Assembly (NCBI GenBank): GCA_020848275.1
Contig: JADLAK010000044.1
Coordinates: 1-64,000, forward strand
Source: Planctomycetota bacterium
GTDB taxonomy: Bacteria > Planctomycetota > UBA8742 > UBA2392
Reading direction: 5' to 3'
Length of the DNA stretch: 64,000 nucleotides
Shown here piece after piece: positions 17,116 through 26,100 of this stretch. The translations under genes and the position numbers were made by a program. The notes beneath the pieces are model-generated. The model saw only the letters and a list, made by a program, of their open reading frames with translations. It had not been told where the DNA came from and made no database searches. The stretch's first letter is position 1. Each line of letters begins with the position of its first letter.

Positions 17116-18899
17116 GGCTTCACCATCAGTAGATGCTCAACGATCGGGCCAAGGGCCAGCGCGGGCACAAACGTGAGCGCACCCACCAGAAGCACCGTGC
17201 CGATCAACAAACCGACAAACAGCGGCGTATGCGTCGGCAACGTTCCCGGTCCCGGCGTCACGGTTTTCTTGGCCGCAAGCGAGCCCGCAATCGCCAGCAC
17301 CGCCAGCATCGGGCCAAAGCGGCCCAGAAGCATTGCGGCGCCAAGCGACAGGTCGTAGCCCAGTGTGTTCACGGTGAGGCCCGCAAAGGCGCTGCCGTTG
17401 TTGTTTCCGGCTGACGAATACGCGTACAGGATTTCGGAAAAACCGTGCGCGCCCGGGTTGGCACGGCCCGCCAGGCCCCAATCGCTTACGCAGGCCAGCG
17501 CCGTGCCCACCAGCACCGCACCGGCGGGAATTAGGATCGCCAGCGACGCCATCTTCATCTCGTGGGCCTGGATTTTCTTGCCTAGGTATTCCGGCGTGCG
17601 GCCAACCATCAGCCCTGCGATAAACACGGCGACCAGCGCGAACACGAGCATGCCGTAGAGGCCCGAACCCACACCGCCGAAGATGATCTCGCCCAACTGC
17701 ATCAGCCACATCGGGACCATGCCGCCCAGGGGCGTGTAACTATCGTGCATCGAGTTCACGCTGCCGTTGCTGGCCGCCGTCGTGGCGGTCGCCCACAGCG
17801 CCGAATTCGCGATGCCAAAGCGCGTCTCCTTACCTTCCATGTTGCCGCCGCTTTGATTCGCGCTTGCGACCTGGTCAACGCCCGCAAAGGCCGGGTTGCC
17901 CGATTGCTCGGCCGCCACGCACGGAATCAGCAGCGCGACGAGGACAATGGTCATTGCGGCAAGCATCGCGATGCCCTGGCGACGGTCTTTGACCAGCTCG
18001 CCAAAGGCGATGCACAGGCCGCCCGAGATAATCAGGATCGCCAGCACTTGCATGAAGTTCGAAAGCGGCGTCGCGTTCTCCAGCGGATGGGCCGAGTTGA
18101 CGTTGAAGAACCCGCCGCCGTTGGTGCCGAGCTGTTTAATCGCCACCTGCGATGCGGCGGGGCCCACGGCGATGGTCTGTTCCTTGACGATGGTCTTTTC
18201 TGTGACGGGTTTGCCGTCGGCGTCCAGCACAGGCTCGCCGGAGTCATTCTTGACCGGCGTCTCGATGGTCTGCGCTTCGATGAATTCAGCTTTCTGGTAG
18301 GGCGACATGGTCTGCACCACGCCCTGGCTGACCAGCGCCAGCGCCAGCACAAACGAGAGCGGCAGCAGCACGTAGAGTGTTCCGCGCGTCAGGTCGACCC
18401 AGAAATTGCCGATGCCCGCGCTTTCGCGGCGCGAGAATCCACGGATCAGCGCGATCACCACGGCGATGCCCGTCGCCGCCGACACGAAGTTCTGCACGGT
18501 CAGGCCCAGCATCTGCACGAGGTAACTCAGCGTCGTCTCGCCGCCGTAAGCCTGCCAGTTTGTGTTGGTCGCGAAGCTGATGGCTGTGTTCAGCGCCAAA
18601 TGCCAGCTTGGCGGCGGCAGATTCTCGGTGTTTACTGGCAGCTGCTGCTGGAACATCTGCAGCACAAAGACGGCAAGCAGGCCGAGCAGGTTGAACATCA
18701 TGGCCGCCCAGGCGTACTGCTTCCAATTCATGTCGCGATCTTCGCGCGTACCGGCAAGCCAGTAAAAGGCGCGTTCGAGCGGCGCAAACCAGCGCACTTT
18801 ACCCTCGAACACGTGGGCCATGAACTTACCCAGCGGGAACGAAAGCCCGATCAAGACGCCGAGATACAGCGCCAGTTGCACGTAACTTTGCCAGGTCAT
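17112..18899 (-). CDS. kdpA: KdpA, K+-binding channel-like subunit
   Basis: The 595-aa protein has about ten membrane helices. Selectivity-filter-like loops are visible, including [20 protein letters not shown] and [22 protein letters not shown], and the C-terminal [13 protein letters not shown] loop. It forms the K+ path of KdpFABC. It overlaps both kdpF and kdpB by 4 nt. Confidence 0.97.
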   Translation of the reverse strand: MTWQSYVQLALYLGVLIGLSFPLGKFMAHVFEGKVRWFAPLERAFYWLAGTREDRDMNWKQYAWAAMMFNLLGLLAVFVLQMFQQQLPVNTENLPPPSWHLALNTAISFATNTNWQAYGGETTLSYLVQMLGLTVQNFVSAATGIAVVIALIRGFSRRESAGIGNFWVDLTRGTLYVLLPLSFVLALALVSQGVVQTMSPYQKAEFIEAQTIETPVKNDSGEPVLDADGKPVTEKTIVKEQTIAVGPAASQVAIKQLGTNGGGFFNVNSAHPLENATPLSNFMQVLAILIISGGLCIAFGELVKDRRQGIAMLAAMTIVLVALLIPCVAAEQSGNPAFAGVDQVASANQSGGNMEGKETRFGIANSALWATATTAASNGSVNSMHDSYTPLGGMVPMWLMQLGEIIFGGVGSGLYGMLVFALVAVFIAGLMVGRTPEYLGKKIQAHEMKMASLAILIPAGAVLVGTALACVSDWGLAGRANPGAHGFSEILYAYSSAGNNNGSAFAGLTVNTLGYDLSLGAAMLLGRFGPMLAVLAIAGSLAAKKTVTPGPGTLPTHTPLFVGLLIGTVLLVGALTFVPALALGPIVEHLLMVKP

Positions 18900-18991
18900 G
18901 GCTCAAACCTTTCCGGAAACAGCAGCGCGACAAACAGATAGGCCAGAAGGCCCAGCGCCACGATTCCGCCAATCCAGTACCAGAGCGTCAT
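18896..18991 (-). CDS. kdpF: KdpF small stabilising subunit
   Basis: This 31-residue membrane peptide begins MTLWYWIGGIVALGLLAYLF and ends in 'FPERFEP'. It is a single helix with the Pro-Glu-Lys/Arg-Phe tail typical of KdpF. ATGA overlaps occur at both ends, with kdpA downstream and the small ORF upstream. In the family KdpF stabilises the KdpABC complex in the membrane. Confidence 0.9.
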   Translation of the reverse strand: MTLWYWIGGIVALGLLAYLFVALLFPERFEP

Positions 18992-19167
18992 TTCTGCTCC
19001 CGTTTTTCGCCCGACTTAAAGAACACACCGTCATCTCTAGCAGCCAACCTGCGCTTTGCTTCCTCAATCCGGCGTTTCTTCATCCGTTCAATTTCGTGGA
19101 TTACGCGAATTGCCATACAGGCCGTCGCGACCGTCAACAGGATCAAGAGTTCCAGCAGCCTGTTCAC
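18988..19167 (-). CDS. Small membrane protein upstream of kdpF
   Basis: Starting at GTG 19167 the frame gives 59 residues: one hydrophobic helix (LLELLILLTVATACMAI) and then a basic, helical cytoplasmic tail ('IERMKKRRIEEAKRR'). Its TGA overlaps the kdpF ATG. No family is recognised. Tight coupling to kdpF argues that it is translated, possibly as an accessory to the Kdp complex. The start codon is uncertain; longer in-frame starts exist upstream. Confidence 0.5.
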   Translation of the reverse strand: MNRLLELLILLTVATACMAIRVIHEIERMKKRRIEEAKRRLAARDDGVFFKSGEKREQK

Positions 19168-19186
19168 GCCATGCCCCGCTGTGCAA

Positions 19187-19297
19187 TTACCCGCGACCTT
19201 TAGCGCGGTCTCTGCGGCGGTCGGCCTCGTAAGCAAGTACCACCACCTGGGCGGCCCCGCCAATCATTCCGGCAATCCATATCCAGAGAAGTTCCAT
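19187..19297 (-). CDS. Small membrane protein at the head of the kdp operon
   Basis: The frame encodes 36 residues, starting MELLWIWIAGMIGGAAQVVV and ending in a basic tail rich in Arg and Lys. It begins with ATG at 19297 and has AAGGAG about eight nt upstream. The single helix plus positive tail mirrors the next small ORF, and both sit directly upstream of kdpF. It is plausibly the first gene of the operon; the function is unknown. Confidence 0.45.
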   Translation of the reverse strand: MELLWIWIAGMIGGAAQVVVLAYEADRRRDRAKGRG

Positions 19298-19807
19298 CGC
19301 CCTGCTCCTTGGTGCACAAGCACCTCTACGTCTGGAGCCAGAGTAGTGCGTGGCGCATAGAAACAGGGTCAAAGGAGGACCCCGCCGCATAAAAACGGCG
19401 TAAACGTCGTTAAGCGGGCCGGGGCGGCGAGGGTTTTGCTGACCGTGCAATATCGAGTCGAACGGCGGGCCCCGGGCTTTGCACAGTTGAAGCAAGTGCC
19501 GTCCCTTGAACACCTGCCAAAGGTCTCTGATTTCGGAAGGCGAATAGCCCTCCAGGTCAGCGGCCTTGAAGGGATAGCCGACGGCCTCGGCCAAACCGTT
19601 GGATACATCGGTCAAGCCGCACACATCGACGCCATTGGAACAATTCGCGAGAGCGATAGTCGCGCTCGAGTTCGCGCCGCTGCTCCGGCTTTCGGACCTT
19701 CGCAAAACAATCGGCGTATATCCTCGAATGCCTTAAAGGCCGCTTGTAGAGCGCTTTCGGGAGACAAGGACAGTTGAGGACGGTCGCGGGAAAGTGGTCT
19801 TGAGTCG
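19298..19807. other. About 500 nt without a supported gene; probable kdp leader and decayed sequence
   Basis: No confident gene is seen. Minus-strand open frames at about 19360-19705 lack ribosome sites, shift frame and match nothing I recognise, so they may be remnants of a lost gene beside the tRNA-end repeat. The kdp promoter should lie in the part nearest 19300-19400, but I cannot place -35/-10 boxes with confidence. Confidence 0.4.
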
Positions 19808-19852
19808 CTGTTGATTGGAAGGTTCTTGGTTCGAGTCCACCCGCCCCTGCCA
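19808..19852 (+). repeat. tRNA-Asn-like 3' fragment; right copy of direct repeat (putative att site)
   Basis: A second tRNA 3' half has the same geometry as that at 9999-10043: loop CTGTTGA (anticodon GTT), 5 nt, variable AGGTT, CTTGG-TTCGAGT-CCACC, CGCCCCT, G, CCA. Its last 26 nt are identical to 10018-10043 and in the same orientation, 9809 bp away. The first two T-stem pairs and the whole 5' half are lost, so it is not a working tRNA. The pair brackets the kdp operon. Confidence 0.65.
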
Positions 19853-19863
19853 TTTTCCTGTAG

Positions 19864-19920
19864 CTGCGGCTACAGCCGCAGCCTGTCTTCACACCGCCAA
19901 CGACTGCGGCTGAAGCCGCG
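19864..19920. repeat. Two adjacent GC-rich palindromes
   Basis: CTGCGGCTACAGCCGCAG (19864-19881) and a related imperfect copy CTGCGGCTGAAGCCGCGG (about 19904-19920) lie just after the tRNA fragment. Short 'TGCGGCT...AGCCGCA' palindromes of this kind are dispersed intergenic elements; the second has drifted. Confidence 0.6.
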
Positions 19921-20000
19921 GCTACGCGTTTCTATCGCCGCTTGACTATCCGCCTTTGGCCGCGCGAACTAACATTTAACGCCGCTCATCGGAGAATCCC

Positions 20001-20852
20001 ATGAAAGGCCTGCGCATCTTCCTGTTGATCGGGGCTATTGCCGCCATCGTGTTCGGCGTGCAGAACACGCTCACCTCCGTGCAGAACTCAACGCCGACGA
20101 AAATCAAATACACCGACTGGATCGCCCAGCGCCCCAACGCGCAGTGGCTTGAGCTCGATGACGCCTGGATCGATTTCCGCTACGCCAAGGAAATCCAAAC
20201 CATCAGCAAGCGCAAAGGCCAGACCACCGGCACCGTCACCAAGCGCGAATACTTCGCGCCCATCTATCGCGGGCGCGACGACCTCCAGAGCGTCTGCGCC
20301 TTCCTCAAGTGCAACGACCAGGCCTCGACCTCCAAGGCCATGGAGGGCGCGAACATCGGCTACAGCGGCGAGGCGCGCAAGAGATGGCTTGCCGAAGCCG
20401 ATGGACGCCTCAACGTGCAATGCACCGTCAGGGGCATGGTGCGCGCCGGGCTCTTTGACGATGGTGACGACCGCCGCGAACTCAGCAAGGCCATGCGCGG
20501 CGAGGCTGACCCGAACTTCATCGTGATTGACGAAAACGAAGAACCCCACGGCGTCGAGGGCATGGCGCTGCTCGGGCTCGGCGGCGTCTTGCTCCTGGCG
20601 TTTGCCGGCACGCTGCTGGCCAAGAAGAAGCAGCCGATTTACCCGGGGTATATGCCGCCGGGCGCGCAGAACTACCTGCCGCCGCAACCCTACCCGCAGG
20701 CCGGCCGCCCCACGCCCTATTCGCCCGGCCCGCCGCAACCTTACCCGCAACAGCCGCAGGCTTACCCGCAACAACCCTACCAGCCCCAGCCCGGGCCCTA
20801 CCAGCAGCCGCAAGCAGGCCCTTACCAGCCGCCACGTCCGCCACAGGTCTAA
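20001..20852 (+). CDS. Two-TM protein with extracytoplasmic domain and Pro/Gln/Tyr-rich tail
   Basis: The 283-aa protein has GGAG upstream of ATG 20001. One membrane helix lies at about 5-22, an extracytoplasmic domain at about 25-185 ('KREYFAPIYRG', two Cys in SVCAFLKCND), and a second helix at about 190-208. The cytoplasmic tail of about 75 residues is built of PYPQ/PYQQP-like repeats. The overall plan resembles a stress or envelope sensor, but no family is recognised. It precedes another proline-N-terminal membrane protein by 12 nt, so the two form an operon and may interact. Confidence 0.6.
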   Translation: MKGLRIFLLIGAIAAIVFGVQNTLTSVQNSTPTKIKYTDWIAQRPNAQWLELDDAWIDFRYAKEIQTISKRKGQTTGTVTKREYFAPIYRGRDDLQSVCAFLKCNDQASTSKAMEGANIGYSGEARKRWLAEADGRLNVQCTVRGMVRAGLFDDGDDRRELSKAMRGEADPNFIVIDENEEPHGVEGMALLGLGGVLLLAFAGTLLAKKKQPIYPGYMPPGAQNYLPPQPYPQAGRPTPYSPGPPQPYPQQPQAYPQQPYQPQPGPYQQPQAGPYQPPRPPQV

Positions 20853-20864
20853 CAGGAGCACCCG

Positions 20865-21725
20865 ATGGCCGGTTATCCGCAGAACCCGATGCAGCCCTAC
20901 GGCGGCCCCGTGATGCACCAGCAGCCCTCGCCCGACGCCTGGGTGCAGGCTGTGGCGGCCGCCGAGGCGCGCGGCCGCCACGTGCTTGAATCGACACGCG
21001 CCAACGCCGCCAACGAGCCCAAGCTCGGCGTCGCGCTTGGCAATTACACCAGCGGCGTCGTCGGGCTGGTCTTACTTGCGCTGTTGTGCGGGCTGCTGGC
21101 CGCAGTCGGGTTTTCTAACGGCGCCAAGGGCATGACGGCGGGGCTGATCAGCGCGGGCATCGCCGCCGCCAGCCTCGGCGGCATTTTTGCGCTCGTCCCG
21201 CTGGCGCGCGCGACAACGCCCAAACGCGCGATCATCAACTACTTCAAGCTTTTGGGGCGCGGCAAAACCAACGAGGCGCGCAAACTTGTGGCCTTGGCCG
21301 ACCTCGACGACATGCCGCGCTTTCAGCCCCGCATCGCCAACCTCGGCCAGCCCTGCGGCCATCCGCTGCCCTTTGGCTACGCGTCGGGCTACGGGCGGTA
21401 CTGGAACGAACTGCTGCGCAGCCACTCGATGCCCTATTGCCTGGTGGGCGTTTCAAAGGTGCGCGTGACGCCGCTGGCGCCGGATGTCGCGGTGGTCGAC
21501 TTCCACCTCGCGCTGGCCATGAACACGCAGCTCTGGATTTTCCTGATCCTTGTCGCGTGGCTTGTCGCCATCATCGTCGACTCCGCCACGCGCAAAAACG
21601 TGAAAGCCCCCATGCGCAAGGTGTTGGTGCGCGTCGGCGAGGAGTGGCACCTGCTCAACGGCGAATGGCAGGGCTTCGAGGAATCCAACCCCGTGTGGGC
21701 GCTGCCGCAGGGGCGACCGGCCTAA
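20865..21725 (+). CDS. Membrane protein, partner of the Pro-rich protein
   Basis: The 286-aa protein starts at ATG 20865 with AGGAG upstream. The N-terminus is Pro/Gln/Tyr-rich (GYPQNPMQPYGG), echoing the tail of the preceding protein. Membrane helices lie at about 63-83, 88-112 and 222-242. A cytoplasmic segment between them includes a region (about 120-215) whose alternating strands resemble an SnoaL/NTF2-like fold, though this is weak. The C-terminal 'KVLVRVGEEWHLLNGEW' supports that reading. The function is unknown. Confidence 0.55.
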   Translation: MAGYPQNPMQPYGGPVMHQQPSPDAWVQAVAAAEARGRHVLESTRANAANEPKLGVALGNYTSGVVGLVLLALLCGLLAAVGFSNGAKGMTAGLISAGIAAASLGGIFALVPLARATTPKRAIINYFKLLGRGKTNEARKLVALADLDDMPRFQPRIANLGQPCGHPLPFGYASGYGRYWNELLRSHSMPYCLVGVSKVRVTPLAPDVAVVDFHLALAMNTQLWIFLILVAWLVAIIVDSATRKNVKAPMRKVLVRVGEEWHLLNGEWQGFEESNPVWALPQGRPA

Positions 21726-21756
21726 AAACGTGGCATGGATGGGCGTTTTGTGGCAG

Positions 21757-21770
21757 GGACATTCCTGTCC
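21757..21770. repeat. Dispersed GGACATTCCTGTCC palindrome
   Basis: A 14-nt palindrome in the gap between converging genes. The same core recurs at 45408-45421, and a reversed GGACAAGAATGTCC-type core occurs at about 45446 and, imperfectly, at about 51420. It could act as a weak bidirectional terminator. Confidence 0.5.
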
Positions 21771-21847
21771 GCGGCGGCGAGCTTGCGAGCCACGACCGGC
21801 TTGCCCCAATCGGATGCCCCGCAGGCAAATTGTCAATGAAGCCGCAG

Positions 21848-23077
21848 TTACACGTCCAAGCGGCGGCGGCGCAGGAAAAGCGCCGCAATGCCAAAGGCGA
21901 GCACGGCGACAAGACCGACGTTGGCGCTATCGACCGGCGCGCAACCGCCGCCACCGCCTCCTCCGCCGCCGCCTGACGGCGCGGCGATGGTAATTGAGAA
22001 CGAGCGGCTGCCCTGGCTCACCGGCGTGCCGCTGTCGGCGGCCTGCACCGAGAAGCCGAAGGTGCCCGCGGAAGTCGGCGTGCCGACAATCATGCCGGCG
22101 TTGGTGATGCTCAGGCCCGGGGGCAGGCTGCCGGAGCTGATCGAAAACGTCAGCGCCCCGACGCCGCCTGTCGCCGCAACCGTCGCGCCGTAGTCCTCAC
22201 CTGCCAGCCCGCCGGGCAGCGTTGCGGCACTGACCGCGACGGCGTCGGGCAGATCGAAGGTGTCGTTGGGCTCGACGGTATTGTTACCCGAGGGATCGGT
22301 GGCCTCGATGACGAAGTTGTGCGTGATGCCCGCGGTCAGGCCCGTGAGCATGCGCGTGTGCGAGGTGCCAAACAACGTGTCGGGCAGGTTGGTGCCAAGC
22401 GCGAGCGTGGGGCCGTGGCGCAGGATCGTGGTTGCGGCTTCGTCGGTCGTGAAATCAATCTGCGCCGCCGTCACGCCGAGGATCGTCACCGTCGGGGTAA
22501 CGACCGGGCCGGTGTTGTCGGCGCTCGCCGAGGTAGTGAAGGTGCCGTTGGCGCTTTGCGTGGGACCGTTGAGGTAGGGGTCGGTGCTGTTGACACGGAA
22601 ATTGTAGAGCGTGTTGTTAGTGAGGCCCGTGACCAGCACCTGGTGCAGCGTTGCGTAGGGGCCGGGGTCGGCGGTGTTGCTGCCGTAGGCGACGGTGAGG
22701 CCATAATCGACGCTGCCATCGGCGATTTCGTCGGTGGTCCATTCAATCAGCGCGCGGTCGGAACCGACGTAGATCACGGTCGGGCCCGCGGTGATAACGG
22801 GATTGATCAGGTCATCGGGCAGGAAGTCGATGGGGATAAATTCGAGGTCGACGCGGTAATTGGTGCTGGCGGCGGTCGTGCCGACCGCGCCGCCGTCTAT
22901 CATCGCCATCAGTTTGAAGTTGGTCGAATAGCTGTTGCCGCTGCTTGCGGGCGAACTCTCTTCGATCAGCCGGTAATTGGTCGAGCTTGCGCTGCCGCGC
23001 ACGGTGACGGCGCAAAGCACGATCACCAGCGCCGCGAGCGCGAATCGGGTGAAGCGGATTGTGGTGCTCGTCTTCAT
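21848..23077 (-). CDS. Surface fibronectin/Ig-like protein with poly-Gly-Cys C-terminal sorting signal
   Basis: The 409-aa protein has a signal peptide (about 1-29). A central part reads as fibronectin-III-like modules ('ALIEWTTDEIADGSVDYG', 'GLTNNTLYNFRV'), then a putative-Ig domain (LPGGLAGEDYGATVAATGGV). The C-terminus is a run of ten Gly, Cys, a hydrophobic helix (NVGLVAVLAFGIAALFL) and RRRR. That tripartite end is typical of Cys-containing CTERM sorting signals (MYXO-, JDVT- or Synerg-CTERM type), which imply processing and surface display. It is the last gene of a surface cluster with the giant repeat protein; the gap before it carries a palindrome. Confidence 0.75.
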   Translation of the reverse strand: MKTSTTIRFTRFALAALVIVLCAVTVRGSASSTNYRLIEESSPASSGNSYSTNFKLMAMIDGGAVGTTAASTNYRVDLEFIPIDFLPDDLINPVITAGPTVIYVGSDRALIEWTTDEIADGSVDYGLTVAYGSNTADPGPYATLHQVLVTGLTNNTLYNFRVNSTDPYLNGPTQSANGTFTTSASADNTGPVVTPTVTILGVTAAQIDFTTDEAATTILRHGPTLALGTNLPDTLFGTSHTRMLTGLTAGITHNFVIEATDPSGNNTVEPNDTFDLPDAVAVSAATLPGGLAGEDYGATVAATGGVGALTFSISSGSLPPGLSITNAGMIVGTPTSAGTFGFSVQAADSGTPVSQGSRSFSITIAAPSGGGGGGGGGGCAPVDSANVGLVAVLAFGIAALFLRRRRLDV

Positions 23078-23134
23078 GGTCTTCTCCCCGCCGTTTCTGT
23101 AGGGGTGACACAGGTGTCGCCCGTTCAGCCTTTC

Positions 23135-23162
23135 GTAGGGGCTCGCCGCGGCGAGCCCCTAC
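23135..23162. repeat. 28-nt perfect palindrome between surface genes
   Basis: A fully self-complementary sequence starts GTAGGGGCTCGC at 23135 and ends GCGAGCCCCTAC at 23162. It lies 12 nt before the end of the giant gene, within the 96-nt gap. It can form a strong hairpin without a T-run, so it may attenuate read-through into the downstream gene. It is also of the dispersed-palindrome type. Confidence 0.7.
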
Positions 23163-23173
23163 AACTGCGAGGT

Positions 23174-26100
23174 TTAGGGATTCACGACGATATAACTGAC
23201 TACGACATTCTCGGCCAATGCAGGAGCAACGTTGAACTCGATTCGCACGTTGCCAGCAATGGGAGTTGCGAACATCGTGTAATTAAATCCTGTAGACGCC
23301 GATTCGATTGACGCCACAACAATGCTACCGACCGTTACCAAGCTATTCGGCAGATCAAATATCTTAGTGCTGGCATCGCCAACTACGGTTGCTTTGTTGG
23401 CGTACTTATTTGCGCCCGCACCTTTCAACTCAGTGACCGTTGCCTGTGTAACGCCGGTAATGTTGCCGGTCACTGAGAGCCCCCCACTAGCCGTGATTAA
23501 ACCCGCGCTGGTGATAGTGCCGGTGCCGGTTGTCGTGATGTTGTTGGTCGTCGTGATGAGGCCCGTTGCGGTGATGCTCGTGATGCCGGTGATCGTGCCA
23601 GTTCCCGCGATGTTGCCAGTTACCGACAGCCCGCCGCTGGCCGTCAGGGTGCCCGCGCTAGTGATGGTGCCGCCGGCAGTCGTGGTGATGCTGCCGGTGG
23701 TCGTGATCAAGCCGGTGGATGAGACATTGCCCGTCACGTTACCCGTCAGGTTGCCAGTAAAGGTCGCGGCAGTGATGTTGCCGCTGCTGCCGGTCAGCGT
23801 GATGGTCGTTGCCGTGCCGTTGGTGATGCTGACGGTTGCAGCGGTGCCGCCCGTGATGCTGCCAAGGGTTGTCGCGCCGGACTGCGACAGCGTGTCAAAG
23901 GTCGGATCGCCGGTGTTGTCTTTCAGGATAATGCGGCTGCCGGTGACGTGGGCGGTGATCAGCACACCGTTCACCGCACTGGCGTCGTTCAGTGACAGCG
24001 TGCTGTTGACTCCCGCCGCGCCGTTGAAGCTGGTGGCGTAGACGTCGCCCGCGGTGAAATCACCGCCTGCGTCGCGGCGAACAATCGTGCTGGCGGTATT
24101 GGCGTCCGTCGCGGCGTTGGCAAGCACTGCACCCGCCGCGACGTTCGCCGCGGTTTCGCCGCCAACAGCGTCCACCACAGTCGCACCCTGTGTACCGGAG
24201 ACGTCGCCAACCAGCGCGCCGCTGAAGCTTACCGCGGTTGTCGCGGAGCTGGCATTGCCGGTTAGCGCACCTGTGAAGGTCGCGGCAGTGATGTTGCCGC
24301 TGCTGCCGGTAAGGGTAATGGTGGTGGCAGTGCCGTCGGTGATGCTGACGGTCGCGGCAGTGCCGCCCGTGATGCTGCCCAGAGTCGTCGCGCCGGACTG
24401 CGACAGCGTGTCAAAGGTCGGGTCGCCGGTGTTGTCCTTGAGGATGATGCGGCTGCCGGTGGTGAAGGACGTGATCAGGACGCCGTTAACCCCGCCGGCG
24501 TCGTCCAGCGATACGGTGCTGTTGAAGCCCGCCGTGCTGTTGTAGCTGATGGCGCTGACGCCGCCGGTGGTGCCGCTGAGCGTCACAACCGTGGTGCCGG
24601 CGTTGTTGGTTACATTGACGAGGCCCGGCGTGGTGAGCGCGCCGCTGCCAACCAGGATGTTCGAGGTCGCGTTGAGGTCGACGGCGGTGATGACGTTGCC
24701 GGCGAAGTCGCCAAAGGAGTTGCGCAGCACCAGCTTGTCGCCGCTGACGTTTGGCGTCGCGGTTGCAACCGCGGCGGACGCCAGTGCGATATTGGCCGCG
24801 GTCGCGCCGCCGACGGTGTCGACGGTGTTGGAACCAATGGCGCCCGAAACATCGCCGACCAGCGTGCCGCCCGACGGAAGGTTGGTTAGCAGCGAGCCGT
24901 CAATGGCCGGCAGTTTGCCGGTGCCGTCAAGCTGCACCAACTGGCTCGCGCCGTTGAAGGTATTGCCCTGCAAGGTAAAGGTGCCATCCATGTCAGGCAA
25001 TGTGTAAGTACGGGTTCCAGTCAGGGTCGCAACCGTTTGCAGAACGCCGACCTCGTTGCCTCCAACACTATCGTTAAGCGACAATTTTCCCGGGAGGGTA
25101 TTTGAACCGCCAACAATATTGCCAAACGCCTGTATCACGCCGCCGCCCGAACCGTTGATGAATACTGTCTCCGTTGCGCCGCTGGTGATCCTCACTTCAC
25201 CGACGCCGCCGGTCAAATTTCCGAGCGTTAGGCTGCCCGTGGACGGCACAAGGTTAACCCGTGTTCCCAACACAAGGTTTCCGGAGCCATTAAGCTGCAC
25301 AAGTTGGCTGGCGCCGTTGAAGGTGTTGCCCGCGAGCGTGACGTTGCTGCTGAGGCGCAAATCGTTGAGCGTGCCGGTGGTGATGTTGCTGGCATTCAAG
25401 GTCGTCAGCGCCGTCGTGATGTCGCTCGTCAGAGCAATCGTGCCCGTTGCGTCGGGCAGGGTGTAGGTTCGAGTGGACGTCAGGTTATTCGCCGTCAAAA
25501 GTTGCCCAACATTACCGTTTCCGCCGGTGGCGTCGTGAATAATGAGTCCACCCTGATTTACCGGCGAATCTTGGCCCGTATTGATTAGGCCGCCAATCGC
25601 AGCCACGCCAGCAACCGTCAATCCGTTGGCGCTGGTGATGGTGCCGGTGCCCGTTGTGGCGATGTTGCCGGTGGTCGAGATCGCGATGTTGCCCGCGAGG
25701 TCAGCGCCGCTGATCAGCGAAGTCGACAGCACACCCGCGGCGCTGTTGTGGACGACGCCGAGGCTGCTGAGGCCGCTGAAGGTCACGGTCGAGGAAGCGG
25801 ACAAGGTGGTGAAGCTGGCGGCGCCGCCGCCGGTGATGTCGCTTAGGAAGGCTAGCGTGCCGCTGGCGTCCTGCAGCTCATAGGTTCGGTCGTTAGTCAG
25901 GCCGCCTACGCGAGTAATCAATGTGCCGATGTTACCGTTGCTTGCTTGATCATCGTGGATGAACAGTTTGCCCGACACCGGTATCGCCGCATCGCTGCCC
26001 AGTTGGAGAAGACCGGCGTCACCACTTCCGTAAATGGTTTGCGCACCCGTGGCAGCCTGAACCCAAAGCTCACCGTTATTTCCACCGCCGCCGGCTATGA

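Noticed and set aside
19557-19892. 111-aa minus-strand frame starting 'MAGAGGLEP' within
   Set aside because: That motif is the antisense translation of a tRNA 3' end, a common false gene.
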